Assembly (NCBI RefSeq): GCF_900114095.1
Contig: NZ_FORV01000003.1
Location: forward strand, 62,001 to 126,000
DNA: 64,000 nucleotides
Reading direction: 5' to 3'
From: Sphingomonas sp. NFR04
GTDB lineage: Bacteria > Pseudomonadota > Alphaproteobacteria > Sphingomonadales > Sphingomonadaceae
Positions 44,661 to 52,774 of this stretch are shown piece by piece; position 1 is the stretch's first letter, and the number at the start of each line of letters is the position of its first letter. A program made the translations under genes and the position numbers. A model generated the notes under the pieces. That model searched no databases. It was not told the origin of the DNA and worked only from the letters and a program-made list of their open reading frames with translations.

Positions 44661-44667
44661 GAGAGGA
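44661..44667 (+). promoter_or_regulatory. Ribosome binding site deciding the degP GTG start
   Basis: GAGAGGA with a 9-base spacer to GTG 44677. The next residues form a signal peptide, whereas the upstream in-frame ATG at 44638 has no such site. Confidence 0.6.
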
Positions 44668-44676
44668 AATGACCCC

Positions 44677-46194
44677 GTGCGTTACGCCTACGCCTTGACT
44701 ACCGCGATCCTGCTGGGTGGCGCTGCCACCGCACTGTCGCTCAACCAGCCGGCCGGCGCGCAGACCGCGCAGAACGAGCCGGGCACCATCCAGGCGATGG
44801 CCCCCAAGGCCGGCGCGCCGATGAGCTTCGCCGACCTCGTCGCCCGCCTCCAGCCCGCCGTCGTCAACATCTCGACCACGCAGCGCGTGAAGGTGAACGC
44901 CAATCCGTTCGCCGGCACGCCGTTCGAGATGTTCGGCCAGGGCCAGGGCCAGTCGGTGACGCGCGAGGCCCAGTCGCTGGGTTCGGGCTTCATCATTTCG
45001 GCCGACGGCTATGTCGTCACCAACAACCACGTCATCTCGGCGGGCGCGCAGGGCGCGGTGGTCGAATCGATCACGGTCACCTTGGCCGATGGTCGCGACT
45101 TCAAGGCCAAGCTGATCGGCCATGATGCGCAGTCGGATCTGGCGGTACTCAAGATCGACGGCACCGCGCTGCCCTTCGTCAAGTTCGGCGATTCGGCGCG
45201 CGCGCGCGTGGGTGACTGGATCCTGGCGATCGGCAATCCGTTCGGGCTGGGCGGCACCGTCACTTCGGGCATCATCTCGGCGACGCACCGCGTTACCGGC
45301 GCCGGCGCCTATGACCGCTTCATCCAGACCGATGCCTCGATCAACCGCGGCAATTCGGGCGGCCCGATGTTCGACCTCAACGGCAACGTGATCGGCATCA
45401 ACTCGCAGATCCTGTCGCCCACCGGCGGCAATGTCGGCATCGGTTTCGCGATTCCCGCGGAAGAGGCCAAGCCGATCATCGACAAGCTGATGAAGGGCCA
45501 GACGATCACCCGCGGCTATCTCGGCATCGCGATGCAGGATCTGACCAAGGATCTCGCGGCCGGCTTCGGCCTGCCGTCGGACCGCGGCACGCTGGTGGCA
45601 CGCGTCGAGCCGGGCCAGCCGGCGGAGAAGGCGGGCATTCGCCAGGGCGACGTGATCGTCAAGGTCAATGGCAAGGACGTCACCCCCGAGCAGACGCTGT
45701 CCTACATCGTCACCAACGTGACTCCGGGCACGCGCATCCCGGTCGAGCTGATCCGCGACGGCAAGCGCCAGACGGTGAACGTCACCGTCGGCACGCGCCC
45801 ACCCGACGAGCAGCTCGCCCAGTTCGATCCGAACGATCAGGACGGCGCAGAGGGTGACGATGGCGATGACGGCAGCAGCGCCGCGACGGCGCCCACTGCC
45901 CTGCTCGGCATCGGCGTCACCCCGCTGACTCCGCAGATCGCACGTTCGATCGGCGTCGATCCCTCGATCGGCGGCGTGGTGATCCTGGGCGTGAACCCGA
46001 GCAGCGACGCGGCCGGCAAGGGCCTGCAGCGCGGCGACGTGATCATCTCGATCAACCAGCAGCCGGTCCGCACGCCTGCCGATCTGACCAAGGCCGCCGC
46101 CGCCGCCAAGGCCGCGGGCCGCAAGCAGGTGGTGCTCTACGTCCAGCGCAAGAACATCGGCAACTATATCCCGATCGGTCTCGCCGCGAACTGA
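44677..46194 (+). CDS. degP: Do-family periplasmic serine protease/chaperone (DegP/HtrA)
   Basis: 505 residues from GTG 44677. A signal peptide (about 1-28, ending AGAQT) is followed by a trypsin-like domain with catalytic triad His118 (VTNNHVIS), Asp154 (AQSDLAVLKI) and Ser227 (RGNSGGPMF), then two PDZ domains (about 265-355, beginning GYLGIAMQDLTKDLAAGFGLP; and about 400-500, LLGIGVTPLTPQIARSIG to DVIISINQQPVRTP). An Asp/Glu-rich linker (DPNDQDGAEGDDGDDGSS) separates the PDZ domains. It degrades or refolds damaged envelope proteins. Encoded behind hflKC, with its own probable stress promoter. Confidence 0.95.
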   Translation: MRYAYALTTAILLGGAATALSLNQPAGAQTAQNEPGTIQAMAPKAGAPMSFADLVARLQPAVVNISTTQRVKVNANPFAGTPFEMFGQGQGQSVTREAQSLGSGFIISADGYVVTNNHVISAGAQGAVVESITVTLADGRDFKAKLIGHDAQSDLAVLKIDGTALPFVKFGDSARARVGDWILAIGNPFGLGGTVTSGIISATHRVTGAGAYDRFIQTDASINRGNSGGPMFDLNGNVIGINSQILSPTGGNVGIGFAIPAEEAKPIIDKLMKGQTITRGYLGIAMQDLTKDLAAGFGLPSDRGTLVARVEPGQPAEKAGIRQGDVIVKVNGKDVTPEQTLSYIVTNVTPGTRIPVELIRDGKRQTVNVTVGTRPPDEQLAQFDPNDQDGAEGDDGDDGSSAATAPTALLGIGVTPLTPQIARSIGVDPSIGGVVILGVNPSSDAAGKGLQRGDVIISINQQPVRTPADLTKAAAAAKAAGRKQVVLYVQRKNIGNYIPIGLAAN

Positions 46195-46263
46195 TCCGCC
46201 GCAAAAGCGGCTGACCAGGGCCCGTTTCTTCCCTATGCCGGCTTCCCACAAGAGGAGCAGGAA

Positions 46264-47859
46264 ATGGCGGAAGAGACGGGCCTTTTCGTTGGTGCAGCCG
46301 GGGACGCGCGGATCGAGTTGAACCTGCGCCGGGCCAATCGCCACGGACTGATCGCCGGCGCGACGGGCACCGGCAAGACGGTGACGCTGCAGGGCCTGGC
46401 CGAAGGCTTCTCGGCCGCCGGGGTGCCGGTGTTCGTGGCGGACGTGAAGGGCGATCTGGGCGGACTCGGCATGGCCGGATCGCCGCTCGCCAAGCCGCAT
46501 GCCGCCTTCGCCGCCCGGGCGCAGGCGATCGGCGACAGCGGCTGGAAATACCAGGCGATGCCGGTGCAGCTCTGGGACCTGTTCGGCGAGCAGGGCCACC
46601 CGATCCGCACCACCGTCTCCGAAATGGGCCCGCTGCTGCTCGCCCGGCTGATGGACCTCAACGAGGTGCAGGAAGGCGTGCTGACCATCGCCTTCCACGT
46701 CGCCGATGCCGAGGGGCTGCTGCTGGACCTCGACGACCTGCAGGCGATGCTCGCCCACTGCGCCGAGCGTGCCGAGGAGCTGAGCACCACCTACGGCAAT
46801 GTCTCGAAGCAGAGCGTCGGCGCGATCCAGCGCCAGCTGCTGCAGCTGCGGGCCCAGGGCGGCACGCACTTCTTCGGCGAGCCCGCACTCAGCATCCAGG
46901 ACTTCCTCGCGCAGGACGATAGCGGCCGCGGCGTGATCAACATTCTCGCCGCCGACAAGCTGATGGCGAGCCCGCGCCTCTATGCCAGCTTCCTGCTCTG
47001 GCTGCTGTCCGAGCTGTTCGAGACCCTCCCCGAGATCGGCGATCCGGACAAGCCGGTGCTCGTCTTCTTCTTCGACGAGGCGCATCTGCTGTTCGACGAC
47101 GCCCCCAAGGCCCTGCTCGAGAAGATCGAGCAGGTGGTGCGGCTGATCCGATCGAAGGGCGTCGGCGTCTATTTCGTCACGCAGAACCCGATCGATATCC
47201 CCGAGGATGTCGCCGCGCAGCTCGGCAACCGCATCCAGCACGCGCTGCGCGCCTTCACCCCGCGCGACCAGAAGGCGATCCGCGCCGCCGCCGAGACCTT
47301 CCGGGCGAGCCCCGGGCTCGACGTTGCGACGGCGATCACCGAGTTGGCGGTGGGCGAGGCGCTGGTGTCGCTGCTCCAAGCAGATGGATCCCCCGCACCG
47401 GTATTGCGCACGCTGATCCGCCCGCCCGCCTCGCGCGTCGGCCCACTCGCGGCGGACGAGCGCAAGGTGCTGGTCGAAACCGATGCGGTCGGCGACAAAT
47501 ACGATGCCGCGATCGACCGCGAATCCGCCGAGGAACTGCTCGCCGCCAAGCGCGCCGAGGCGACCGCCGCCGCCGCCGAGAGCCAGGCCCGCAACGCCGC
47601 CGAAAAAGCCGCCGCGACGCAAGCGAAGGAAGACGCCCGCCGCGCCAAGGAGGAGGAACGCGCCCGCATCGCCGCCGAGCGCGAGGCGGCGAACAACCCC
47701 CTCAACCGCGCGATCCGCTCCGCCACACGGTCGGCCTCGTCCGCGGCGGGGCGTGCGGTGGCGAACGAGGTCAGCAAGGCGGTGTTCGGCAGCAAGGGCG
47801 GCGGCGGGGTGCTGGGGCAGGTGGTGCGTGGGGTGCTGGGCGGGCTGTTCCGCGGCTGA
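46264..47859 (+). CDS. HerA-like/DUF853 ATPase (YjgR family)
   Basis: 531 residues with AAGAGGAG upstream. P-loop ATPase of the FtsK/HerA superfamily: Walker A AGATGTGKTVTLQGLAEG (about 31-48), PVFVADVKGDLGGLGM, Walker B VLVFFFDEAHLLFDDAP, then VGVYFVTQNPIDIPEDVAAQLGNRIQHALRAFTPRDQKAI with sensor and Arg residues. After about residue 415 comes a long Ala/Glu/Arg coiled coil (ESAEELLAAKRAEATAAAAESQARNAAEKAA) and a Gly-rich end. The physiological role of this widespread subfamily is unclear. No NurA nuclease partner lies nearby, so DNA-end processing like archaeal HerA is not indicated. Confidence 0.88.
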   Translation: MAEETGLFVGAAGDARIELNLRRANRHGLIAGATGTGKTVTLQGLAEGFSAAGVPVFVADVKGDLGGLGMAGSPLAKPHAAFAARAQAIGDSGWKYQAMPVQLWDLFGEQGHPIRTTVSEMGPLLLARLMDLNEVQEGVLTIAFHVADAEGLLLDLDDLQAMLAHCAERAEELSTTYGNVSKQSVGAIQRQLLQLRAQGGTHFFGEPALSIQDFLAQDDSGRGVINILAADKLMASPRLYASFLLWLLSELFETLPEIGDPDKPVLVFFFDEAHLLFDDAPKALLEKIEQVVRLIRSKGVGVYFVTQNPIDIPEDVAAQLGNRIQHALRAFTPRDQKAIRAAAETFRASPGLDVATAITELAVGEALVSLLQADGSPAPVLRTLIRPPASRVGPLAADERKVLVETDAVGDKYDAAIDRESAEELLAAKRAEATAAAAESQARNAAEKAAATQAKEDARRAKEEERARIAAEREAANNPLNRAIRSATRSASSAAGRAVANEVSKAVFGSKGGGGVLGQVVRGVLGGLFRG

Positions 47860-48000
47860 TCGGCGGGAAAAGCCTGTCTTTTCGCGGCCGCCGGTGCCAC
47901 CATGGCGGCAATGCGATGGCGAGGGTGCCCATGCTGATCCGGAGCGACTGCGGCCGAAAGCCGCAGGGACGGTGGTTGCGCGCGCCCTCCTCCCCGCCCC

Positions 48001-48099
48001 CCGTCATGCCCGCGAAGGCGGGGATCCATTGGCGGTGGTCTGTCGGTTCTTTCCGCGACCGGCACGGCGAATGGATTCCCGCCTTCGCGGGATTGACGG
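48001..48099. repeat. Inverted repeat with 29-bp arms (type B intergenic element)
   Basis: Left arm CCGTCATGCCCGCGAAGGCG continued by GGGATCCATT. The right arm is its near-perfect reverse complement at 48070-48099, with about three mismatches, around a 40-bp centre. The GCCCGCGAAGGCGGG core is itself a hairpin. It lies between the HerA-like ATPase and the OPT transporter. The arms resemble dispersed REP-like palindromes seen in sphingomonad genomes; copy number cannot be judged here. Confidence 0.75.
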
Positions 48100-48149
48100 T
48101 GATTTTCCTGGGCGAGCTCGCCCGAAACCCTATCCGGAGCCTCTAGCGC

Positions 48150-50096
48150 ATGGCTACTGCCCCTGCCCGCGCGCCGCTTGAACTCACGCTGCGCGGCGTG
48201 CTGCTCGGCGGCGCGATCACATTGCTGTTCACTGCCGCCAATGTCTATCTCGGCCTGAAGATCGGCCTCACCTTCGCCACCTCGATCCCCGCCGCGGTGA
48301 TCTCGATGGCGATTTTGCGCTTCTTCCCCGGCTCGACGATTCTCGAGAACAATATCGTCCAGACCGTCGCGAGCGCGGCGGGGACGCTGGCCGCGATCAT
48401 CTTCGTGCTGCCGGGGCTGGTGATGATCGGCTGGTGGAACGGCTTCCCCTATGTCGAGACCGCCGCGATCACGATGTTCGGCGGCATCCTCGGCGTGATG
48501 TTCTCGGTGCCGCTGCGCCGCGCGCTGGTCGTCGACTCGCCAGACCTGCCCTATCCGGAGGGCCGCGCCGCCGCCGAAGTGCTGCAGGTCGGCGCCGGCA
48601 GCCGCGAGGGTGCGGAAGAGAGCGCGCGCGGGCTGAAGGTGATCGTGGTCAACGCGCTCGCCTCGGCGGGCTTCGCGCTGGTCACCCGGATGAAGCTGGC
48701 GGCCGAGGAAGGCGCGCTGTTCTTCAAGGCGGGCGCGGGCTCGACCGGGATCATCGGCGGGTTGCAGTTCGCGCTGATCGGCGCGGGGCACCTGATCGGC
48801 CTCACCGTCGGCATCGCCATCCTGGTCGGCGTGGCGATCGGCTGGTGGATCGCGCTGCCGATACTCAGCGCCGGCATGCCCGGCGCGGCGGAGGCGGTGG
48901 CCAACACCGTGTTCCGCAGCGACGTGCGCTTCCTCGGCGCGGGCACGATCGGGATGGCGGCGATCTGGACGCTGCTCAAGATCATCGGGCCGGTGATCGG
49001 CGGCATCCGCTCCTCGCTCGCCGCCTCGGCGGCGGCGCGCAGTGGCGCCGACGTGGCAATCGGCGAGCGCGACCTGCCGATCGGGATCGTCGCCGTCGTG
49101 ACGCTCGGCATGCTGCTGCCGATCGGCTGGCTGCTGTGGAGCGTGCTGGCAGCCGGCCCGCTCTCCGCCTCGGCGGGGCTGCTGGTCGCGGGATCGCTGG
49201 TGTTCGTACTCGTCGTCGGGCTCGTGATCGCCTCGGTGTGCGGCTACATGGCGGGCCTGATCGGCGCGTCGAACAGCCCGGTGTCGGGCATCGGCATCCT
49301 CTCGGTCGTCGCCGCCTCGCTGATGCTGGTGGGGCTGTATGGGCGCAATCTCGATCCCGGCACGACCCAGGCGCTGATCGCCTACGCCCTGATCGTCACC
49401 GGCATCGTGTTCGGCGTGGCGACCATTTCCAACGACAATCTCCAGGACCTCAAGACCGGCCAGCTGGTCGGCGCGACGCCGTGGAAGCAGCAGGTCGCGC
49501 TACTCTTCGGCGTGGTCTTCGGCAGCCTCGTCATCCCGCCGGTGCTGAGCGTGCTGAACGCCTCGTTCGGCTTTGCCGGCGTGCCGGGCGCCAGCGCCGA
49601 TGCGCTGCCCGCACCGCAGGCGGCGCTGATCTCGTCGCTCGCCAAGGGTGTACTGGGCGGGGATCTGCGCTGGGACCTGATCGGCATCGGTGCGCTGATC
49701 GGCGCGGGCGTGATCCTGGTCGACGAGCTTCTGGCGCGCACCACCAAGTTCCGTCTGCCGCCGCTCGCGGTGGGCCTCGGCATCTATCTGCCGATGGGCG
49801 TGACGCTGACCGTGGTGGTCGGCGCGGTGATCGGCTGGTTCTACGACCGCGCCGCCGAACGCGCCCGCGACCCCGAGTTCGTCAAGCGGATGGGCGTGCT
49901 GATGGCCACCGGCATGATCGTCGGCGACAGCCTGTTCGGGGTGCTCTACGCGGGGATCGTGTACGAGACGGGCAGCGAGTCCCCGCTGGCGCTGGTCGGG
50001 CCGGGCTTCGCAGGCGTGGCGCTGGCGGGGGGCACGGCGCTGTTCCTGGCGATCACGGCGGGGCTGTATCTCTACACGCGGCGCCAGGCGCGGTGA
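48150..50096 (+). CDS. OPT-family oligopeptide transporter
   Basis: 648 residues with about 14-16 hydrophobic helices, proton-coupled uptake at the inner membrane. Typical OPT features: ELTLRGVLLGGAITLLFTAANVYLGLKIGLTFATSIPAAVISMAILRFF at the N-terminus (NxYxGLKxGLTFATSIPAAV), NNIVQTVASAAGT, DLPYPEGRAAAEVL, and GASNSPVSGIGILS plus TISNDNLQDLKTGQLVGATPWKQQVALL in the second half. Bacterial members carry small peptides or metal chelates; the substrate is not predictable. A single gene ending in a repeat element. Confidence 0.92.
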   Translation: MATAPARAPLELTLRGVLLGGAITLLFTAANVYLGLKIGLTFATSIPAAVISMAILRFFPGSTILENNIVQTVASAAGTLAAIIFVLPGLVMIGWWNGFPYVETAAITMFGGILGVMFSVPLRRALVVDSPDLPYPEGRAAAEVLQVGAGSREGAEESARGLKVIVVNALASAGFALVTRMKLAAEEGALFFKAGAGSTGIIGGLQFALIGAGHLIGLTVGIAILVGVAIGWWIALPILSAGMPGAAEAVANTVFRSDVRFLGAGTIGMAAIWTLLKIIGPVIGGIRSSLAASAAARSGADVAIGERDLPIGIVAVVTLGMLLPIGWLLWSVLAAGPLSASAGLLVAGSLVFVLVVGLVIASVCGYMAGLIGASNSPVSGIGILSVVAASLMLVGLYGRNLDPGTTQALIAYALIVTGIVFGVATISNDNLQDLKTGQLVGATPWKQQVALLFGVVFGSLVIPPVLSVLNASFGFAGVPGASADALPAPQAALISSLAKGVLGGDLRWDLIGIGALIGAGVILVDELLARTTKFRLPPLAVGLGIYLPMGVTLTVVVGAVIGWFYDRAAERARDPEFVKRMGVLMATGMIVGDSLFGVLYAGIVYETGSESPLALVGPGFAGVALAGGTALFLAITAGLYLYTRRQAR

Positions 50097-50100
50097 TTCT

Positions 50101-50243
50101 CTGATCCTCCCCTGTAAGGGGAGGTGGCGCGCGCAGCGCGACGGAGGGGTGTCAGCGCTGAAATGGCGCCACCGACTTTGGCGGGGACACCCCTCCACCA
50201 CCGCCTGCGGCGGCGGTCCCCCTCCCCCTCCGGGGGAGGATCT
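50101..50243. repeat. Two-hairpin intergenic inverted repeat (type A, copy 2)
   Basis: Left hairpin TCCTCCCC-TGTAA-GGGGAGG and then GGAGGGGTGTC. The right half is GACACCCCTCC, a GC-rich stem and a CCCCCTCC-CCCTCC/GGGGGAGGA hairpin. The halves are inverted copies around about 40 bp. It lies between the convergent OPT and dehydrogenase genes, so it could serve as a bidirectional terminator. Confidence 0.7.
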
Positions 50244-50250
50244 TTAAGCC

Positions 50251-51684
50251 TCAGCCTTCCAGCAGCTCGCCGATCTTGCCGGCCTGGATCGCGGCGAATG
50301 CAGCGCCCAGCGCCTCGCGATACCGCGCATCCTCGGCCACCCGCGCGGGGAAGACCTGCCGCAGCGCCAGCACCGCCTCTATCGGCGCCGCATCGGTCGC
50401 CGCCGTCGCGAGGACATCCGCCAGCGGGTCGGTGATCTTCTCGCCGGCCTTCGCCTTGGCCGCCAGGAACGCGATCCACGCCGCCACCGGCACCGCCAGC
50501 CGCTCCACGGAGCGCCCGGCATCGAGCGCCGCCGCCGTCGTGTCGAGCAGCCGATAGGGCAGCTTCTGCGACCCATCCCAGGCGATCTGCGCCAGCAGAT
50601 GCCGGATCGCGGGATTGCGGAACCGGTCCAGCACCGCATCGACATAGCCGGGCACGTCCAGCCCATCGACCTGGCCCAGCGAGGCCGCGATATCCTCATG
50701 CGCCAGCCGCGTCACGAAGCCGCCGAGCACTCCGTCCGACATCGCCTCGAACACCGTCTCGTGGCCGAGCACCAGCCCGATATAGGCGAGGCTCGAATGG
50801 CTGCCGTTGAGGATGCGCAGCTTGGCCTGCTCATAGCCGCGCACGTCGCTGGTCAGCGTGACGCCCGCCGCAGCGAGGTCCGGGCCATCCTCCATGTCGA
50901 AGCGCTGCAGCACCCACTGGGTGAAGGATTCGCGCTGCACGGCGGCCTTGTCCTCGACGCCGAGGTCACCCGCCACCTTGGCGAGGAACGCCGCGTCGCT
51001 GGCCGGGGTGATCGAATCGACCATCGAATCCGGGAACGCCACTTCCGTAGCGATCCAGTCGGCGAGGCCCGCATCCCATTCGCGCGCCAGCGCCACGCAG
51101 GCGGCGCGGAGCTTGCCGCCATTGCCCGTCATGTTGTCGCAGCAGAGCATCGCGAAGGGCGGCACACCCGCCGCGCGGCGATCGGCGAGGCCGGTGACGA
51201 TCCAGCCGATCACGCTCGCCGGCTCTTCCGGACGCGCTAGATCGTGGACGATGTCGGGATGGCCCATGTCGAGCGCGCCGTCGCCGCCCAGGCAATAGCC
51301 CTTCTCGGTCACCGTGCTGGTGGCGATCCGGACCTCGGGGCTGGCGAGCAGCGCGCGGAGGCGGGCGCCCTCGCCCGGGCCGACCGCATCCGAGTGCGCC
51401 GCGACGATCCGCGTCGAAGGCTCGCGGTCGATCACCGCCAGCGTGTAGAGCCCGTCCTGCGCCTTCAGCGCATCGGTGGTGGTGCCGCTGCGCAGCGACA
51501 CCGCCGCAATGCCCCAGCGCGGATCGCTGTCCAGCACCTTGTCGATGAACGCGGCCTGATGGGCGCGGTGGAAGGCGCCGGGACCGAAATGGACGATGCC
51601 GGTGCGGATCGCGGCCAGGTCGTGGCCGGGGCGGAGGATGCCGGCAGGAAGGCCGGCGAGCGTCGCGCGCGAAAGCGTGGTCAT
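50251..51684 (-). CDS. Mannitol dehydrogenase/fructuronate reductase family oxidoreductase
   Basis: 477 residues from ATG 51684; TTG 51720 overlaps the upstream stop (TTGA) and is possible but lacks a ribosome site. N-terminal Rossmann domain (GIVHFGPGAFHRAHQAAFIDKVL), middle DNMTGNGGKLRAACVALA and FPDSMVDSITPA, C-terminal catalytic domain (KLRILNGSHSSLAYIGLVLGHETVFEAM), all typical of the polyol-specific long-chain dehydrogenases. Reduces fructose, fructuronate or tagaturonate to the polyol or aldonate with NAD(P)H. No uronate cluster is adjacent, so mannitol 2-dehydrogenase and fructuronate reductase are equally likely. Confidence 0.88.
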   Translation of the reverse strand: MTTLSRATLAGLPAGILRPGHDLAAIRTGIVHFGPGAFHRAHQAAFIDKVLDSDPRWGIAAVSLRSGTTTDALKAQDGLYTLAVIDREPSTRIVAAHSDAVGPGEGARLRALLASPEVRIATSTVTEKGYCLGGDGALDMGHPDIVHDLARPEEPASVIGWIVTGLADRRAAGVPPFAMLCCDNMTGNGGKLRAACVALAREWDAGLADWIATEVAFPDSMVDSITPASDAAFLAKVAGDLGVEDKAAVQRESFTQWVLQRFDMEDGPDLAAAGVTLTSDVRGYEQAKLRILNGSHSSLAYIGLVLGHETVFEAMSDGVLGGFVTRLAHEDIAASLGQVDGLDVPGYVDAVLDRFRNPAIRHLLAQIAWDGSQKLPYRLLDTTAAALDAGRSVERLAVPVAAWIAFLAAKAKAGEKITDPLADVLATAATDAAPIEAVLALRQVFPARVAEDARYREALGAAFAAIQAGKIGELLEG

Positions 51685-51716
51685 ATGGTCAGGCCAATCA
51701 GACCCGACGGGTAAAG

Positions 51717-52721
51717 TCAATCGCGCGCGGGGTTGCGCAGGCCCGGCGGCAGCAGCGGCCCTTCGAAATTGGCGCGCTTGTCGCGAAGCCCACGCGGCAG
51801 GAAGAAGCGCACCTGCCGGTTGGGGAAATCGATCTCGACCCGGCGGAAGCTGCGCATCGCATCCATGCCGAGCATGATCGCCGGCCGCCTGGTGAGCCCG
51901 AAGCGCTTGAACGGCTCGGCCTCGGCAAAGGCGACGGGCAGCGCATCGAACGCGACGTTGCTCACCCGCATGTCCGGCACATGCCCATATTGCGCCAGCG
52001 TCTTGCCGCCATCGACGCTGGTCAGCTCGATCGTCTGCAGCACGCCCACGCTCTTGCCGACCTTCCGGCGCAGCGCCTCGTTGCCCATTGTCACCTGCGA
52101 GCCGGTGTCGAGCACCACCTGCACGCGGGCGTTACCATAATAGGCGTCGGTGACGATCAGCTGGCCGAACTGGTCCTTGGCGGAGACGACGATCTCGTCC
52201 GCATCGTGCTTCTCGTGCCGCTTGCGCTTGACGCTGGGGCGTACCGCCATGGTCGCGGTGTCGAAGTCGATCGTGACCTCGTGATCGCGCAGCGTGTCGA
52301 TGCCGAGCAGCCCGGCCGCGCCGATATTGGCGGCATCGAAGGCAGGCGCGACGATCTGGTGCGCGGTGCCGATCGATTCGATCTTGAGATCGGGCACGAT
52401 AACGGTCGTGGCGAGGCTGCGCCCGGTCATCGAGGTGACGTGCACCGACGCCCCCGCGGCGAGCCCCAGTCGCGCCGCCAGCTCGCGCGAGACCACCGTG
52501 CGCTCGGCGCCGGTATCGATGATGAAGTTGTACGGCCCCTGCTGGGTGATCGCGACCGGTACGGTGAGCCGCGCATTGGTCTCGCCCAGCGCCAGCTGGA
52601 TCGCATCGGGCTGGCCCGCGGCAGGCGCCGTCTCGGGGTCCGTCCGCACCGTCGCCGGCCCGCTCCCCAGCAAACCGAGCGGCAAGGCCCAAAGGACAAG
52701 CGAGGACGAGACTCCGAACAT
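51717..52721 (-). CDS. Exported protein with two retropepsin-like aspartyl protease domains
   Basis: 334 residues with a short N-terminal signal or anchor helix (about 5-24). Each half carries the retroviral-type active site: FIIDTGAERTVVS (Asp69) with an Ile-rich LLGIDTL flap-end motif, and VVLDTGSQVTMGN (about residue 205) followed by IMLGMDAMRSFRRVEID. Two halves in one chain would form a pseudo-dimer like pepsin, or two pepsin-unrelated single-domain proteases in tandem. Periplasmic processing of peptides or proteins is inferred. It is probably co-transcribed with the dehydrogenase. Confidence 0.82.
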   Translation of the reverse strand: MFGVSSSLVLWALPLGLLGSGPATVRTDPETAPAAGQPDAIQLALGETNARLTVPVAITQQGPYNFIIDTGAERTVVSRELAARLGLAAGASVHVTSMTGRSLATTVIVPDLKIESIGTAHQIVAPAFDAANIGAAGLLGIDTLRDHEVTIDFDTATMAVRPSVKRKRHEKHDADEIVVSAKDQFGQLIVTDAYYGNARVQVVLDTGSQVTMGNEALRRKVGKSVGVLQTIELTSVDGGKTLAQYGHVPDMRVSNVAFDALPVAFAEAEPFKRFGLTRRPAIMLGMDAMRSFRRVEIDFPNRQVRFFLPRGLRDKRANFEGPLLPPGLRNPARD

Positions 52722-52774
52722 GTGCGGAACATACGCCTGTCGATGTTGCGCAGCAATCCCGCAAAAGAACGGGG

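Noticed and set aside
46198..46211. GCCGC-AAAA-GCGGC hairpin after degP as a terminator
   Set aside because: The stem is only 5 bp and no T-run follows; too weak to call.
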